Shown: positions 56,261 through 64,000, counted from the stretch's first letter. The stretch is 64,000 nucleotides of DNA from Bradyrhizobium sp. Tv2a-2 (GCF_000472425.1 NZ_AXAI01000008.1:124001-188000); one strand, 5' to 3'. Numbers and translations: made by a program. The notes: generated by a model not told the origin, from the sequence alone.

Positions 56261-56526
56261 GCGATCAGCTCGCGATCTCCCGCGCGGAGGTGAAAGCGCT
56301 GTTCAGTCGCTTCGTCGCCGAGCTTGAGGCCATCCCCTCGTTGATCGCGCCGCTTGTCGTGCGCGAGGGCGACACGCCCAACAGCATCATCGTCGAGAAC
56401 TTCCCGCAGCCGATCCAGCGCGAATACACCGTTCGACTGAGGGGGTTGACCCAGGACCAGGTCGCCTCGCTGATGGACATCGCCAAGGACTTCCGCGACG
56501 TCACGGTGACGGAGATCAAGCCGTGA
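56257..56526 (+). CDS. Hypothetical protein
   Basis: 89 aa, GTG start. VKALFSRFVAELEAIPSLIA, a helical core, then a strand-rich end. Overlaps both neighbours. Confidence 0.55.
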   Translation: MSDQLAISRAEVKALFSRFVAELEAIPSLIAPLVVREGDTPNSIIVENFPQPIQREYTVRLRGLTQDQVASLMDIAKDFRDVTVTEIKP

Positions 56527-56804
56527 CCGACATCGCCCCCGAGTTCGAAGTCGTGAACGAGGACGTCCCGGTCTCGAAGGTCGTGACCATGCCGCACCAG
56601 TACATGGCGATCTACGCCAACCCGGTGTCGAACTGGTGGGCGGCGGCTGATACGCGCGAGAAAGCGCGCGCTGCTTTCGATCGCTTCATGGCCCATGGCG
56701 CGCAGAAGCCACTCTACCGGGTCTATACGTTCTGGGATGCGGAGAAGCTTGCCAAGATCGCTGCGTTTCTGGAGATGCCGTCACCAAGCGGGATGATCCA
56801 CTGA
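56523..56804 (+). CDS. Hypothetical protein
   Basis: 93 aa, GTG start. MPHQYMAIYANPVSNWWAAA is an aromatic segment; helical end. Coupled at both ends. Confidence 0.55.
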   Translation: MTDIAPEFEVVNEDVPVSKVVTMPHQYMAIYANPVSNWWAAADTREKARAAFDRFMAHGAQKPLYRVYTFWDAEKLAKIAAFLEMPSPSGMIH

Positions 56805-57214
56805 TGGGCTCCTGGCCGCTTGACGAGCTGTCCCGGCTACGGATTGAAGTCGAGGCCTTACGCGATCGTGTCGCGCAGCTTGAGGGCATCATCGGCATCG
56901 GCGTCGACGAGCTTGGCCTGCTCAAGCGGGTGATCCCTGACATCACCGTCATGGAGAGCAAGATCCTCAACATGGTTCGCGCCCGCGGCGCGGTCCCGCG
57001 CGGGGTGCTCTATGACGCGCTGTATGCCGCGCGCCCTGACTGTGATCAGCCCGGTGGCAAGGGCATCGAGGTGGCCATGATGCGGGTCCGGCGCAAGATT
57101 GCGCCGCTCGGGCTCACCATCACGACCTACTGCGGCAGCGGCTACGTCATGGCCGAGGCCGACCGCAAGCGCCTTACCTCGATGATGCAGGTTCCCCAAG
57201 AGGTCGCGGCATGA
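56804..57214 (+). CDS. Coiled-coil plus winged-helix protein
   Basis: 136 aa. RIEVEALRDRVAQLEGIIGI is a coiled coil; MESKILNMVRARGAVPRGVL then VAMMRVRRKIAPLGLTITTY match a trans-reg-C-type winged helix of response regulators. A DNA-binding protein, possibly for late control. Confidence 0.65.
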   Translation: MGSWPLDELSRLRIEVEALRDRVAQLEGIIGIGVDELGLLKRVIPDITVMESKILNMVRARGAVPRGVLYDALYAARPDCDQPGGKGIEVAMMRVRRKIAPLGLTITTYCGSGYVMAEADRKRLTSMMQVPQEVAA

Positions 57215-57309
57215 GCACCGACCACATCATCGCCTATCTCGGCTTTGCGGCATTCATGACCGTGTGGGTCTGCGTCTCGCTGCCGCGGAAGTTTCGGCGG
57301 CGGCGCTGA
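57211..57309 (+). CDS. 32-aa membrane peptide
   Basis: MSTDHIIAYLGFAAFMTVWV then a basic tail SLPRKFRRRR; ATG overlaps the previous stop. Confidence 0.5.
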   Translation: MSTDHIIAYLGFAAFMTVWVCVSLPRKFRRRR

Positions 57310-57313
57310 CGTG

Positions 57314-57409
57314 ATGATCCCCGAGATGAACCAGTGGCGTCGCTACGACAACGTGCTGCTGCTGGCGATCCTTGTGGTCGAGATTATCGACCTGTTCCAC
57401 CGATGGTAA
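57314..57409 (+). CDS. 31-aa membrane peptide
   Basis: MIPEMNQWRRYDNVLLLAIL, one helix. Overlaps the next start (ATGGTAA). Confidence 0.45.
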   Translation: MIPEMNQWRRYDNVLLLAILVVEIIDLFHRW

Positions 57410-57591
57410 GCAACGTCGTCAGCCTCGAAGCGGCCCGCAACAAGCGGGCGGCCAACGCGCTGGAGCGGCACTTCGGTGTGCCGGCCGAGGCCAACGGCGT
57501 CGGCGGCGACATGTGGTCCGAGCGCCACGGGCACGACCTCTACGCCTTTGCCAAGACGGGCGCGCCGCCCGAGCAGCCATTCTCGGATTGA
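57403..57591 (+). CDS. Small hypothetical protein
   Basis: 62 aa from the ATG at 57403, MVSNVVSLEAARNKRAANAL, helical. Function unknown. Confidence 0.5.
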   Translation: MVSNVVSLEAARNKRAANALERHFGVPAEANGVGGDMWSERHGHDLYAFAKTGAPPEQPFSD

Positions 57592-57596
57592 GCGCC

Positions 57597-58124
57597 ATGA
57601 CCCATCACCACCCGAAGCATCCAGAGCACCGCCGAGAAGAGGACAAGGTCCTTTCCGACAGCGCCGCGGCCTGGATATTCTGGGTGTGGGTGCTGCTGGC
57701 AATTGCCGTGATCTGCGCCGCCGTCGCCTTGCGAAGCGTGCAGCACGCGCACCGGCCGCAGGTCGATGTCGCGGTTCATGAGACTGCTCCTGCACCCAAG
57801 ACCCACGAGATCGAGCTGCCATCCGCGCCAGAGCCAGCGACCGTTGATCTGTCGGATCTGAAGCCCGCGATTGATATGCCCGTCACGTTGCCTGCGCCGC
57901 GCGTGGATGAGCGCGCTGCGATCAAGCCGCACGTTGATGCCCATGCTTCGATCGCGCATCACGCGGCTCCGCAAAGCCACCGGCGGCACGCGCGCCATCG
58001 GCATTCCCGACATCATCATCCCGCGTCCCGCGTCTGCCTCTCCCCAGGCTACTTCGGCCGCGAGCGCGACTTCGTGGCCTGCTTCACGTTCGATGCGGCC
58101 GACGTCGGCGGCATGGTTCGCTAA
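57597..58124 (+). CDS. Membrane protein with His-rich tail
   Basis: 175 aa. One N-terminal transmembrane helix (IFWVWVLLAIAVICAAVAL) and a Pro/His-rich rest (RRHARHRHSRHHH). It may be a spanin-like or envelope protein. The 240 bases after it hold no gene. Confidence 0.55.
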   Translation: MTHHHPKHPEHRREEDKVLSDSAAAWIFWVWVLLAIAVICAAVALRSVQHAHRPQVDVAVHETAPAPKTHEIELPSAPEPATVDLSDLKPAIDMPVTLPAPRVDERAAIKPHVDAHASIAHHAAPQSHRRHARHRHSRHHHPASRVCLSPGYFGRERDFVACFTFDAADVGGMVR

Positions 58125-58360
58125 CGAGTTCTGTTTCACCAATCGGCCTTGGGGAGAGCAGCGCGCCGATCGAGGTTGAGCCACGCTCCCTCGTGCCCTC
58201 GTCGACAGGGTTGGGGAACCTGGTCTTCGTAAACAGCGCAACCTTTTCGCGGTGGTGATTTCCATCGCGCTCCTTTCAGCCCGCAAGCCGCTGTCATTGC
58301 TCGGCTTTGGGTTGATTTCCTCCCCACCATCTCCATCCACCACCAAGAGGCATCTCCCCA

Positions 58361-58696
58361 ATGCTTCCGACCGATACAGTTATCATCGTCAACGACTCCT
58401 ACGCCCGCCCCGAGCGGGCGCGCGCCTATCAGATCGACCGCTTCAAGGCGAAGCTCACCGGCGCCGAAGAACGCAAGGCCAAGGCCCAGGCCAAGCGCGA
58501 TCGCAAGAACGAGAAGCGTGTTCGGGACGCCTATCGCTCCGAGATCGGCCAGCGCCTCGCCCGCGAACAGCTCGACGGCTCATACGTCCTGAGCACGAGC
58601 ATCAGCTCCGTGGCGGTCGAGGCTTTCTTCCCGGAGACGCCGTTCAACAAGCTGCTGGCCGGCGTCGATTATGGCGCGGGCGAGGTGCTGGCATGA
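58361..58696 (+). CDS. Basic coiled-coil protein
   Basis: 111 aa. KLTGAEERKAKAQAKRDRKN is a very basic helix; the rest forms a small domain. Function unknown. Confidence 0.55.
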   Translation: MLPTDTVIIVNDSYARPERARAYQIDRFKAKLTGAEERKAKAQAKRDRKNEKRVRDAYRSEIGQRLAREQLDGSYVLSTSISSVAVEAFFPETPFNKLLAGVDYGAGEVLA

Positions 58697-58800
58697 GCAG
58701 CGACAATGCGCTCGCCTGGCTCGGCATCGCCATGATTGCCGCCGGCTCCGCCATGCTGAGCTGGGCCCTCCACGATGTCCTCGTGAGGGCCTGCTCATGA
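58693..58800 (+). CDS. 35-aa membrane peptide
   Basis: MSSDNALAWLGIAMIAAGSA, one helix. ATG overlaps the preceding stop and the stop overlaps the next ATG. Confidence 0.5.
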   Translation: MSSDNALAWLGIAMIAAGSAMLSWALHDVLVRACS

Positions 58801-59099
58801 CCACGTTCTATCTGAAGAGCGACTGCGTCGAGGCCCGCCGGTTCGAGACCAACAACGAGCCCGACGACAAGAACATGAACGACATCTGCATCTGGGCCAA
58901 CCAGGGCAGGTACGATCCCGAGTGGCACTGCTGGCACAACGGCACCGACATCTGTGTGATGAAGAAAGGCGGCTCCGAACGCGCCGTCGTCGGCGACTGG
59001 ATCGTGCGCGACGGTGACGGCAAGATCTGGGTGGTGAAGGACGGGATCTTTCGCAAGCGCTACGGCGTGCTTCCCTTGGTGAAAGGGGAGGGCGCATGA
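58797..59099 (+). CDS. Hypothetical protein
   Basis: 100 aa, MTTFYLKSDCVEARRFETNN start, compact beta domain with DWIVRDGDGKIWVVKDG. Function unknown. Confidence 0.55.
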   Translation: MTTFYLKSDCVEARRFETNNEPDDKNMNDICIWANQGRYDPEWHCWHNGTDICVMKKGGSERAVVGDWIVRDGDGKIWVVKDGIFRKRYGVLPLVKGEGA

Positions 59100-59332
59100 A
59101 CATCACCCTCATCGTCACCCTCTGCCACACGCTGGCAGTGGCTTCCCCCACCTCGACCTGCCGCCAAGAGGTTATCGCCCAGAGCGATACCATCGGGCTC
59201 CTGGGCTGCGGCGTCGCTGCCCAGCCCATCGTTGCCGAGTGGAAGGCGCAGACGATCTATCGCGATCCCGAGTGGAAGGTCGCCTCGATCAAATGCGCGA
59301 TCGGCAACGTCGCACCCAAGGGGGCGATATGA
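59096..59332 (+). CDS. Small secreted protein
   Basis: 78 aa. A hydrophobic N-terminus (MNITLIVTLCHTLAVAS) resembles a signal peptide; Cys residues follow. Function unknown. Confidence 0.5.
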   Translation: MNITLIVTLCHTLAVASPTSTCRQEVIAQSDTIGLLGCGVAAQPIVAEWKAQTIYRDPEWKVASIKCAIGNVAPKGAI

Positions 59333-59628
59333 AGACGCCGGTCTTCTTCACCGACTGGGATCGTGAGCAGCACGAGAAGCTCGTCGCGATCGAGGCTCTC
59401 GCCGCCGGTCCCAATGACGTCGCCCGCGTCCATGAGGAAGTCTGGGATATCAACAAACTCCGCGAGACCGACGGCAAGCGTCGGCTCTCGCCGGTCAAGT
59501 CCTATCGGATTGGCGTCGCCAAGATCCCCCATATGACCTATCGCCAGACGCATTGGTCGCTCCCGGCGCACGACCTTCCCCACAATCGCAAGCGCAAGCC
59601 CGTCCGCAAGGGGAGGGCGCGCCCATGA
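59329..59628 (+). CDS. Hypothetical protein
   Basis: 99 aa from the ATG at 59329, MKTPVFFTDWDREQHEKLVA, helical with a basic end. Function unknown. Confidence 0.5.
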   Translation: MKTPVFFTDWDREQHEKLVAIEALAAGPNDVARVHEEVWDINKLRETDGKRRLSPVKSYRIGVAKIPHMTYRQTHWSLPAHDLPHNRKRKPVRKGRARP

Positions 59629-59834
59629 GCATCAAGACCATCCCGGCCCAGCACTGGATCATGTGCGACCGCTGCGATCTCGAGACGCCGATCGGTAGCC
59701 CGATGATCGTCCCGAGCGATTGGATGACGATCGACGCTTACTGCGAGCGGCGCGGCATGTCGCGCAAATACGCGCTCTGTTCTGCCTGCATGCAGATCTT
59801 CGATGCCTTCTTCGAGAGGCTGCGCAAGTCATGA
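59625..59834 (+). CDS. Small zinc-binding protein
   Basis: 69 aa. CDRC and a later CSACMQ pair suggest a metal site. Overlaps both neighbours. Confidence 0.55.
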   Translation: MSIKTIPAQHWIMCDRCDLETPIGSPMIVPSDWMTIDAYCERRGMSRKYALCSACMQIFDAFFERLRKS

Positions 59835-60028
59835 TCACCGCAGCCCAGTCCGCCAACCTCCACGTCGGCCAGACGGTGATCACCCATCACCTGAGCCGCC
59901 CCGGCACCATCACCAAGATCTTCACGCCGGCCGATGGCCAGCGTGTCATCGAGCTCGATGTCCCCGCGAGCGAGGGCCGCACCTTCAAGGTCTGGGTCGG
60001 GCCTACGCAGATCGACGAGGTACTGTGA
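59831..60028 (+). CDS. KOW/SH3-like small protein
   Basis: 65 aa. HVGQTVITHHLSRPGTITKI is a beta-barrel-like opening. Compare the similar motif in the gene at 60446. Confidence 0.5.
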   Translation: MITAAQSANLHVGQTVITHHLSRPGTITKIFTPADGQRVIELDVPASEGRTFKVWVGPTQIDEVL

Positions 60029-60162
60029 TGAACCTCGGTCCCGTCAACAGGCATTGGATCTCTGTCGCGCTGGCGCTCGCCGCCGGCGCCATCGCCTGCT
60101 CCGGCCATGAAGGCTGGGGCTGGTGCCTGCTCATGATCGTTGTGATCGAGGAGGCCTGGTGA
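60028..60162 (+). CDS. 44-aa membrane protein
   Basis: MNLGPVNRHWISVALALAAG then two short hydrophobic runs. Coupled at both ends. Confidence 0.5.
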   Translation: MNLGPVNRHWISVALALAAGAIACSGHEGWGWCLLMIVVIEEAW

Positions 60163-60449
60163 GCATCCATCGCCCCACGAAGCCACAGCGGGAGCGGGCT
60201 GAGTTCATTCCCGCCTGCCGCGAGCACCACACCGTCGGCCGCCGCGTGCAGGTCTTAGGGAAGGGCTCCAACAACGTCATCGGCACGGTGTTCTCCTTCG
60301 TCGAGGCCTCGGAGGACAAGCCGGTCCCGCGGCGCATCAAGCGCTCCCGTTACGAGGAGGCTGAGCTTTCGCCGCTCACCAAGAGCTTCTACTGCGTAGT
60401 CGACGACCAGGGCCGCAGTCACTACGCGGAAGAGGTGTTCTTCCTGTGA
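60159..60449 (+). CDS. Hypothetical protein
   Basis: 96 aa, GTG start. Basic N-terminus, beta segments with HHTVGRRVQVLGKGSNNVIG. Function unknown. Confidence 0.5.
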   Translation: MSIHRPTKPQRERAEFIPACREHHTVGRRVQVLGKGSNNVIGTVFSFVEASEDKPVPRRIKRSRYEEAELSPLTKSFYCVVDDQGRSHYAEEVFFL

Positions 60450-60763
60450 TCGATTACCGGGTCGGCGATCGCGTCCGTTACGACGGTGACCGCATCGGCA
60501 CGGTGACCCGCGTCGACCACTGGACTCACACCGTCCGCATCGACGACCAGTTCTGGCTCTTCTACGGCCAGGTCGAGAAGCTGACATACCCATTCGATCT
60601 CGGCCAGCGCGTCCGCTTCCAGACTGTTCAGGCGGCCGCCACCGGCAAGATCACCCACCTGTTCACCACGAACGGGAGCCGGCAGTACGCGATCGTCGAG
60701 GACGATCACGTCTCGCTGCCGCATCTCTGTCCCCTCAGCGATGTCGAGGCATTGCCTGCATGA
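60446..60763 (+). CDS. SH3/KOW-like protein
   Basis: 105 aa, GTG start. VGDRVRYDGDRIGTVTRVDH and LGQRVRFQTVQAAATGKITH look like two similar beta-barrel repeats. Function unknown. Confidence 0.55.
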   Translation: MIDYRVGDRVRYDGDRIGTVTRVDHWTHTVRIDDQFWLFYGQVEKLTYPFDLGQRVRFQTVQAAATGKITHLFTTNGSRQYAIVEDDHVSLPHLCPLSDVEALPA

Positions 60764-61020
60764 GTTCTTGGTCCGAGCCCAGCGACTGGCGCTTTGCCAG
60801 ATCGTACGAACCGCGTTCCTATGGCGAGAGCGATCACACACGGCGCCCGGCGCCAGAGATGATCGAGGATGCGCGGCGGCGCAACGCCGCGCCACGCCCG
60901 CTCACCTCTTGGCTGATGGGAGATCCTCCTCCCGGCCAGAGCGCACTCGACAAGCGCAACCACTCCCCAGCTCTATCCCCACGAGGCATCACGTTATGCG
61001 AAACCTTGCCGTCGCCCTGA
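60760..61020 (+). CDS. Small hypothetical protein
   Basis: 86 aa, MSSWSEPSDWRFARSYEPRS, Pro/Arg-rich, likely disordered. Its end overlaps the next signal peptide. Confidence 0.4.
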   Translation: MSSWSEPSDWRFARSYEPRSYGESDHTRRPAPEMIEDARRRNAAPRPLTSWLMGDPPPGQSALDKRNHSPALSPRGITLCETLPSP

Positions 61021-61571
61021 CCGCGCTCACGCTCTTGCTGCCGGGCTCCGCCCTCGCGCAAGGCAAGAAGATTGCGGCCGCTCCTGCTGCCGACACCTCG
61101 ACCCCGACCACCCCCACCAAGGCCTGTCCTTTCCCGTGGGACCCGATGAAGCTCTGCGGGCTACTGACCGGCGACCCCAAGACCGACTTCGACCGCGTGC
61201 TCGCCCGCATCAAGGCCGTTTCCAAGGACGACCTCACTTACGCCCTTGCCAAGGCCAACAACGTCGGCTCCAACGGCAGCAAGATCCGCGCCCAGTGCAT
61301 CCAGGCCATCATCGACGCCAAGACGGCGTTCGACGGCGACGACATCAAGGATGCCACCGGCGCCGTGATGAAGCGGCCAGATCCTGCCCTGGTCACGGCG
61401 ATCGAGGACACGGCCGAGCTGGTCGATGGTCTTTCGCCGCAGGGCGCACTCATGACCAACTGCGCGGGCGCGGCGCAACTGATGCAGACCAACACGCTGC
61501 AGGCCGTCAACGGCATCGTCACCGGCGCCACCGCGCTCGTTGCCAAGACAGCGATCACGGGCGTGCCGTAG
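60996..61571 (+). CDS. Secreted protein
   Basis: 191 aa. Signal peptide MRNLAVALTALTLLLPGSAL then AQGK; Thr/Pro-rich linker and a helical domain with one Cys pair and KIRAQCIQAIIDAKTAFDGD. Probably periplasmic or virion-associated. Function unknown. Confidence 0.6.
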   Translation: MRNLAVALTALTLLLPGSALAQGKKIAAAPAADTSTPTTPTKACPFPWDPMKLCGLLTGDPKTDFDRVLARIKAVSKDDLTYALAKANNVGSNGSKIRAQCIQAIIDAKTAFDGDDIKDATGAVMKRPDPALVTAIEDTAELVDGLSPQGALMTNCAGAAQLMQTNTLQAVNGIVTGATALVAKTAITGVP

Positions 61572-61792
61572 TGTTCAACCTCGGGGCGCATCTAGAGCGC
61601 ATTGCGGTCCAATTTCTCAAGCGTCGTGGGCGATTCATCCTGCCGCGGGTATTCGTCGGCATTGCGGTCGGCTATGCCACGGTGCTGCGCGAGAAGGTCG
61701 GTGACGGCGCCGTCTATTACATCTACATGCCGCCCGGTCACGAGCTGATGGCGCTCAATCACACGACGGTCATCGATAAGGACCCGTCGTAA
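61571..61792 (+). CDS. Small hypothetical protein
   Basis: 73 aa, GTG start, VFNLGAHLERIAVQFLKRRG, basic with a hydrophobic centre. Overlaps the previous stop. Confidence 0.45.
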   Translation: MFNLGAHLERIAVQFLKRRGRFILPRVFVGIAVGYATVLREKVGDGAVYYIYMPPGHELMALNHTTVIDKDPS

Positions 61793-61989
61793 TGCGTTGG
61801 ATCAACGGCACCATCGCCAATCAAGAGCGCAGCCCGCGCGGCTTCGGCGGCGAGGGCGTTGTCCGCTCCTACGTCGAGAGCCGATCCGCGCGTGATGCGC
61901 GCACCGGCGTCGAGAAGGATCTCGATGCGACGCTCGGCGGTGAGCTTGACGACTTCATGCTTGCGGCGCTATCGAAGAGGTTATGGTAA
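61792..61989 (+). CDS. Small hypothetical protein
   Basis: 65 aa, MRWINGTIANQERSPRGFGG start. Helical C-terminus. Function unknown. Confidence 0.45.
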   Translation: MRWINGTIANQERSPRGFGGEGVVRSYVESRSARDARTGVEKDLDATLGGELDDFMLAALSKRLW

Positions 61990-62228
61990 GACCTCCCGAC
62001 GGATACGAGTGGATGCACGAGAGCGATCCTCCCGCGGCCAAGCGCGACGTTTGGTTCGTCGATCCCTTGCTTGTCACCGGCGTAGAACTCGATCTGATGA
62101 TCAAAGCCTTCGGCCTCGCGCCGCGCACCATCGGCAACGATGGCCAGCCGACAGCGGCTCCGCTGTCGGATCATGAACTACGTCAGCGTTTTATAGACTT
62201 TGCGCTCAAGCGCCCATCGAAGGACTAA
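61983..62228 (+). CDS. Hypothetical protein, last before the tRNAs
   Basis: 81 aa. MVRPPDGYEWMHESDPPAAK then VELDLMIKAFGLAPRTIGND. Ends 60 bases before the tRNA array; a 7-bp hairpin CGACCCT/AGGGTCG lies between (62265-62282). Confidence 0.5.
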   Translation: MVRPPDGYEWMHESDPPAAKRDVWFVDPLLVTGVELDLMIKAFGLAPRTIGNDGQPTAAPLSDHELRQRFIDFALKRPSKD

Positions 62229-62290
62229 ACCGTGACCTTCAACCAACAGAGCTATCCATACCCGCGACCCTATTGAGGGTCGTCGTGTGT

Positions 62291-62366
62291 CTGGACGTAG
62301 CGCAGTTGGTAGCGTACCGCACTTGGAATGCGGGGGTCGTCGGTTCGAGCCCGACCGTCCAGACCA
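62291..62366 (+). tRNA. tRNA-Pro(TGG)
   Basis: Acceptor CTGGACG/CGTCCAG with the C1-G72 pair typical of bacterial tRNA-Pro. Anticodon stem CCGCA/TGCGG with loop CTTGGAA gives TGG. Encoded CCA. Confidence 0.9.
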
Positions 62367-62368
62367 AT

Positions 62369-62456
62369 CCGTGAGTGCCGGAGTGGTCAATCGGGGCGGG
62401 CTGTAAACCCGCCGGCTTTCGGGCCTTCGCTAGTTCAAATCTAGCCTCACGGACCA
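62369..62456 (+). tRNA. tRNA-Tyr(GTA)
   Basis: Type II tRNA with a long variable arm. Acceptor CCGTGAG/CTCACGG; anticodon loop CTGTAAA gives GTA. Encoded CCA. Confidence 0.9.
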
Positions 62457-62459
62457 ATT

Positions 62460-62535
62460 ACCCGCTTGGTCCAGTGGTCTAAGACGTCGGACTTTGACTC
62501 CGAAGACAGTCGTTCAAATCGACTAGCGGGTGCCA
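62460..62535 (+). tRNA. tRNA-Gln(TTG)
   Basis: Acceptor ACCCGCT/AGCGGGT, discriminator G, encoded CCA. Anticodon stem TCGGA/TCCGA with loop CTTTGAC gives TTG. Confidence 0.88.
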
Positions 62536-62577
62536 AGAGATTGACCAGCCGCAGGTTGATCGGCTATCAGGCTGGGC

Positions 62578-63084
62578 ATGACCCTTGCCAAGGCTTCCCT
62601 CGTTGTAGCAGTCCTCATCGCCGCCGCGTCCAGCGCAGCCGGCGAGGGGCAGCCTATTACGGAGGCCATGAAGCCGGTCATGGCCGCAGCCCGCATCTTT
62701 GCGCTCGAAAACCACCTCCACGGCGACATCGCTGTTGCCGATGAGGACGAGGGCCACATCGGCCGCAGTTTCGAGGTCAACCACGCCCCGGGCGAAGCCT
62801 GCACCTTCACGATGCGGCGCCGCGGCGGGCCAGTGATCGAGACGATCAGCTTCGATCGTCTGTCCGGTGAATATCACGCCTGGCCGCAGCACGGTTATGC
62901 GCGGCTCGCCATTTCAGGCCAGCCTGGCGCTCAGTGCGAGGTCAGCGGCGGCGTCAAGCGCTGCTCGCCCAACCTGGATATGCTGCTGATGGTCGAAGGC
63001 TCGCCGAGCGAGCTCGACCTGGCGCGGCGCGCGCTGGATTACATCTTCGAGAACGTGTGCCGTCCGGCACAACTGCCATTCTGA
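62578..63084 (+). CDS. Secreted protein inside the tRNA array
   Basis: 168 aa. Signal peptide (MTLAKASLVVAVLIAAASSA), then a mixed domain with two Cys (ALCs near 138 and 162: QCEVSGG, RCSPN). It separates two tRNA groups. Function unknown. Confidence 0.6.
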   Translation: MTLAKASLVVAVLIAAASSAAGEGQPITEAMKPVMAAARIFALENHLHGDIAVADEDEGHIGRSFEVNHAPGEACTFTMRRRGGPVIETISFDRLSGEYHAWPQHGYARLAISGQPGAQCEVSGGVKRCSPNLDMLLMVEGSPSELDLARRALDYIFENVCRPAQLPF

Positions 63085-63177
63085 AAGCTCAAGGTCACAC
63101 CATGTCGTCGTTTAGTCACTCATCACATATCGCCGGAAGGGTGACGCGGTAACACGACCGCCGCCCTTCCTGTTTGC

Positions 63178-63263
63178 GGAGGGTGGCGCCCATGGTGGGC
63201 AAACAGTCTCGAAAACTGCGCCCCGGTCTCCCGGTGATGGTTCGAATCCTTCACCCTCCGCCA
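63178..63263 (+). tRNA. tRNA-Ser(CGA)
   Basis: Type II. Acceptor GGAGGGT/ACCCTCC, discriminator G, encoded CCA. Loop CTCGAAA gives CGA. Confidence 0.88.
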
Positions 63264-63264
63264 C

Positions 63265-63340
63265 GCCGAGGTAGCTCAGCTGGTAGAGCGGCGCGTTGAA
63301 AGCGCGCGCGTCGGAGGTTCGAACCCTTCCCTCGGCACCA
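63265..63340 (+). tRNA. tRNA-Phe(GAA)
   Basis: Acceptor GCCGAGG/CCTCGGC, anticodon stem GCGCG/CGCGC with loop TTGAAAG gives GAA. Encoded CCA. One base separates it from tRNA-Ser. Confidence 0.9.
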
Positions 63341-63354
63341 ACTCTTCCCAAGGT

Positions 63355-63430
63355 GCCGGCTTAGTTCAATTGGTTAGAACGCTCGATTGTGGCTCGGGAA
63401 ATCGCGGTTCGAGCCCGCGGGCTGGTACCA
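63355..63430 (+). tRNA. tRNA-His(GTG), alphaproteobacterial type
   Basis: Acceptor GCCGGCT with 3' GGCTGGT (two G-U pairs), discriminator A73, encoded CCA, and T rather than G at -1. Anticodon stem CTCGA/TCGGG with loop TTGTGGC gives GTG. The absence of G-1 and C73 matches the altered His identity known in many Alphaproteobacteria. Confidence 0.85.
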
Positions 63431-63468
63431 ACTTTCGCGGACTCGAACGGTGTGCTAAGGCGCACGCC

Positions 63469-63660
63469 ATGACCTTCGAGGATGAGCTCACCGCACTGCT
63501 CATGAAGTATCTCGGTCCAGACGCGCGCCCGCGAGACTGGTACCGGATCGGCGGGGAACTGGAAACCGCGTTGCACTGGGTGGACTCGCGGTCGTCGGCT
63601 AGGTTTACTCCAGAGGAGTTTGACGCCGATCTTGAAGCCGACGAGGCGGAGAGGGAGTGA
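63469..63660 (+). CDS. Small acidic protein between tRNAs
   Basis: 63 aa, MTFEDELTALLMKYLGPDAR, acidic, with no clear ribosome site. Low confidence. Confidence 0.4.
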   Translation: MTFEDELTALLMKYLGPDARPRDWYRIGGELETALHWVDSRSSARFTPEEFDADLEADEAERE

Positions 63661-63665
63661 ATTTC

Positions 63666-63739
63666 GACGATGTGGCCGAGTGATGAGGCAGACGGCTGCA
63701 ACCCGTCTCACGTTGGTTCGATTCCATCCATCGTCTCCA
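63666..63739 (+). tRNA. tRNA-Cys(GCA)
   Basis: Acceptor GACGATG/CATCGTC, discriminator U73 as expected for Cys, encoded CCA. Anticodon stem GACGG/CCGTC with loop CTGCAAC gives GCA. Confidence 0.9.
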
Positions 63740-63937
63740 ATTCCGAGACCTCGGTAACTCCATCCCGCCAGATGATCACTGGCGCGGCCTGGCTCGAGGT
63801 GCGGATGCTCGCAAGGTAGACGGCGTCGCGGCTTGCGGCCTGCGGCGCCCGTGTCCATGGCTTGTCCCGTCCCGCCTTGCGTTTAGGTCTCTGCGTCGTC
63901 CGCTAGCGGCGCTCCGGCTAACGGGAAAAAGTTTCGT

Positions 63938-64000
63938 TGGGTTGTAGCTCAGTCGGTAGAGCAGGCGGCTGTTAACCGCCGCGTCGCTGGTTCGAATCCA
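63938..64000 (+). tRNA. tRNA-Asn(GTT), cut by the window edge
   Basis: Acceptor 5' TGGGTTG (U1 as usual for Asn), D arm and anticodon stem GGCGG/CCGCC with loop CTGTTAA giving GTT are visible; the 3' end lies outside. Confidence 0.88.

Noticed and set aside
63740..63937. Extra tRNA between tRNA-Cys and tRNA-Asn
   Set aside because: No complete cloverleaf found; stems near 63890-63920 do not give a T arm.

Overview
The window is alphaproteobacterial chromosome, most likely Bradyrhizobium or a close relative. This rests on the HpnP-like B12-radical SAM enzyme at 3771-5396, a GcrA-type regulator, and a tRNA-His with A73 and no G at -1, a tRNA identity known from this part of the Alphaproteobacteria. 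About 5.5 kb of host DNA on the left (end of an RND pump, its outer-membrane partner, small envelope proteins, the HpnP-like gene) runs into the 3' part of a tRNA-Thr(TGT) gene at 5567-5614. There a temperate phage, or a large phage-like element, has integrated. Its tyrosine integrase and excisionase-like genes follow at once. Everything from there to the right edge looks like phage. No capsid, terminase, portal or tail gene is visible, so the structural genes and the right attachment site should lie beyond 64 kb.

Layout of the element. (1) 5.7-17.5 kb, leftward: integrase, excisionase-like protein, MazG-like protein, an RlmN-like radical SAM protein, a membrane/periplasm module (SPFH protein, TAXI-like solute-binding protein, three small membrane proteins), HNH protein, NinB, SSB, a candidate annealing protein and a YqaJ-type exonuclease. 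(2) 17.5-19 kb: immunity region with a CI-like repressor, a Cro-like protein, and two divergent promoters of nearly the same sequence with a shared operator. (3) 19-29.3 kb, rightward: GcrA homologue, RuvC-like resolvase, TOPRIM-AAA primase-helicase, DHH phosphoesterase, DUF3310 protein, ThyX and small zinc proteins. (4) 53.5-29.6 kb, leftward: about 58 mostly small, unrecognised genes plus an AAA+ ATPase, a DUF3560-methyltransferase and a sliding-clamp-like protein. (5) 54.7-62.2 kb, rightward: a tight run of small overlapping genes. (6) 62.3-64 kb: a tRNA array (Pro, Tyr, Gln, Ser, Phe, His, Cys, Asn).

The most striking feature is a repeated gene-start unit. Forty times (39 exact, one with a single mismatch), on both strands and always in gene sense, the ten bases CAAGGAGACC stand just upstream of a start codon. 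In most copies a hairpin lies 5-30 bases further upstream. Its stem differs from copy to copy but stays paired, while its loop is nearly always TTCGCAG. This resembles, by analogy only, the Start-Associated Sequences and extended versions described in cluster K mycobacteriophages. I know of no such description for a rhizobial phage. It suggests coordinated translational or RNA-processing control of the whole early gene set, and a modular cassette architecture.

Two further dispersed signals support an integrated regulatory design. One is a 19-bp dyad operator (TTGCACC-N5-GGTGCAA type) at eight places, including the distant heads of the leftward transcription units at 30.1 and 54.0 kb. The other is a GGGGACAT motif clustered around the immunity region, around the gene at 54.67 kb, and at 55.5 kb. 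Coordinates, families and motifs were read by eye from sequence and translations; no database search was possible.
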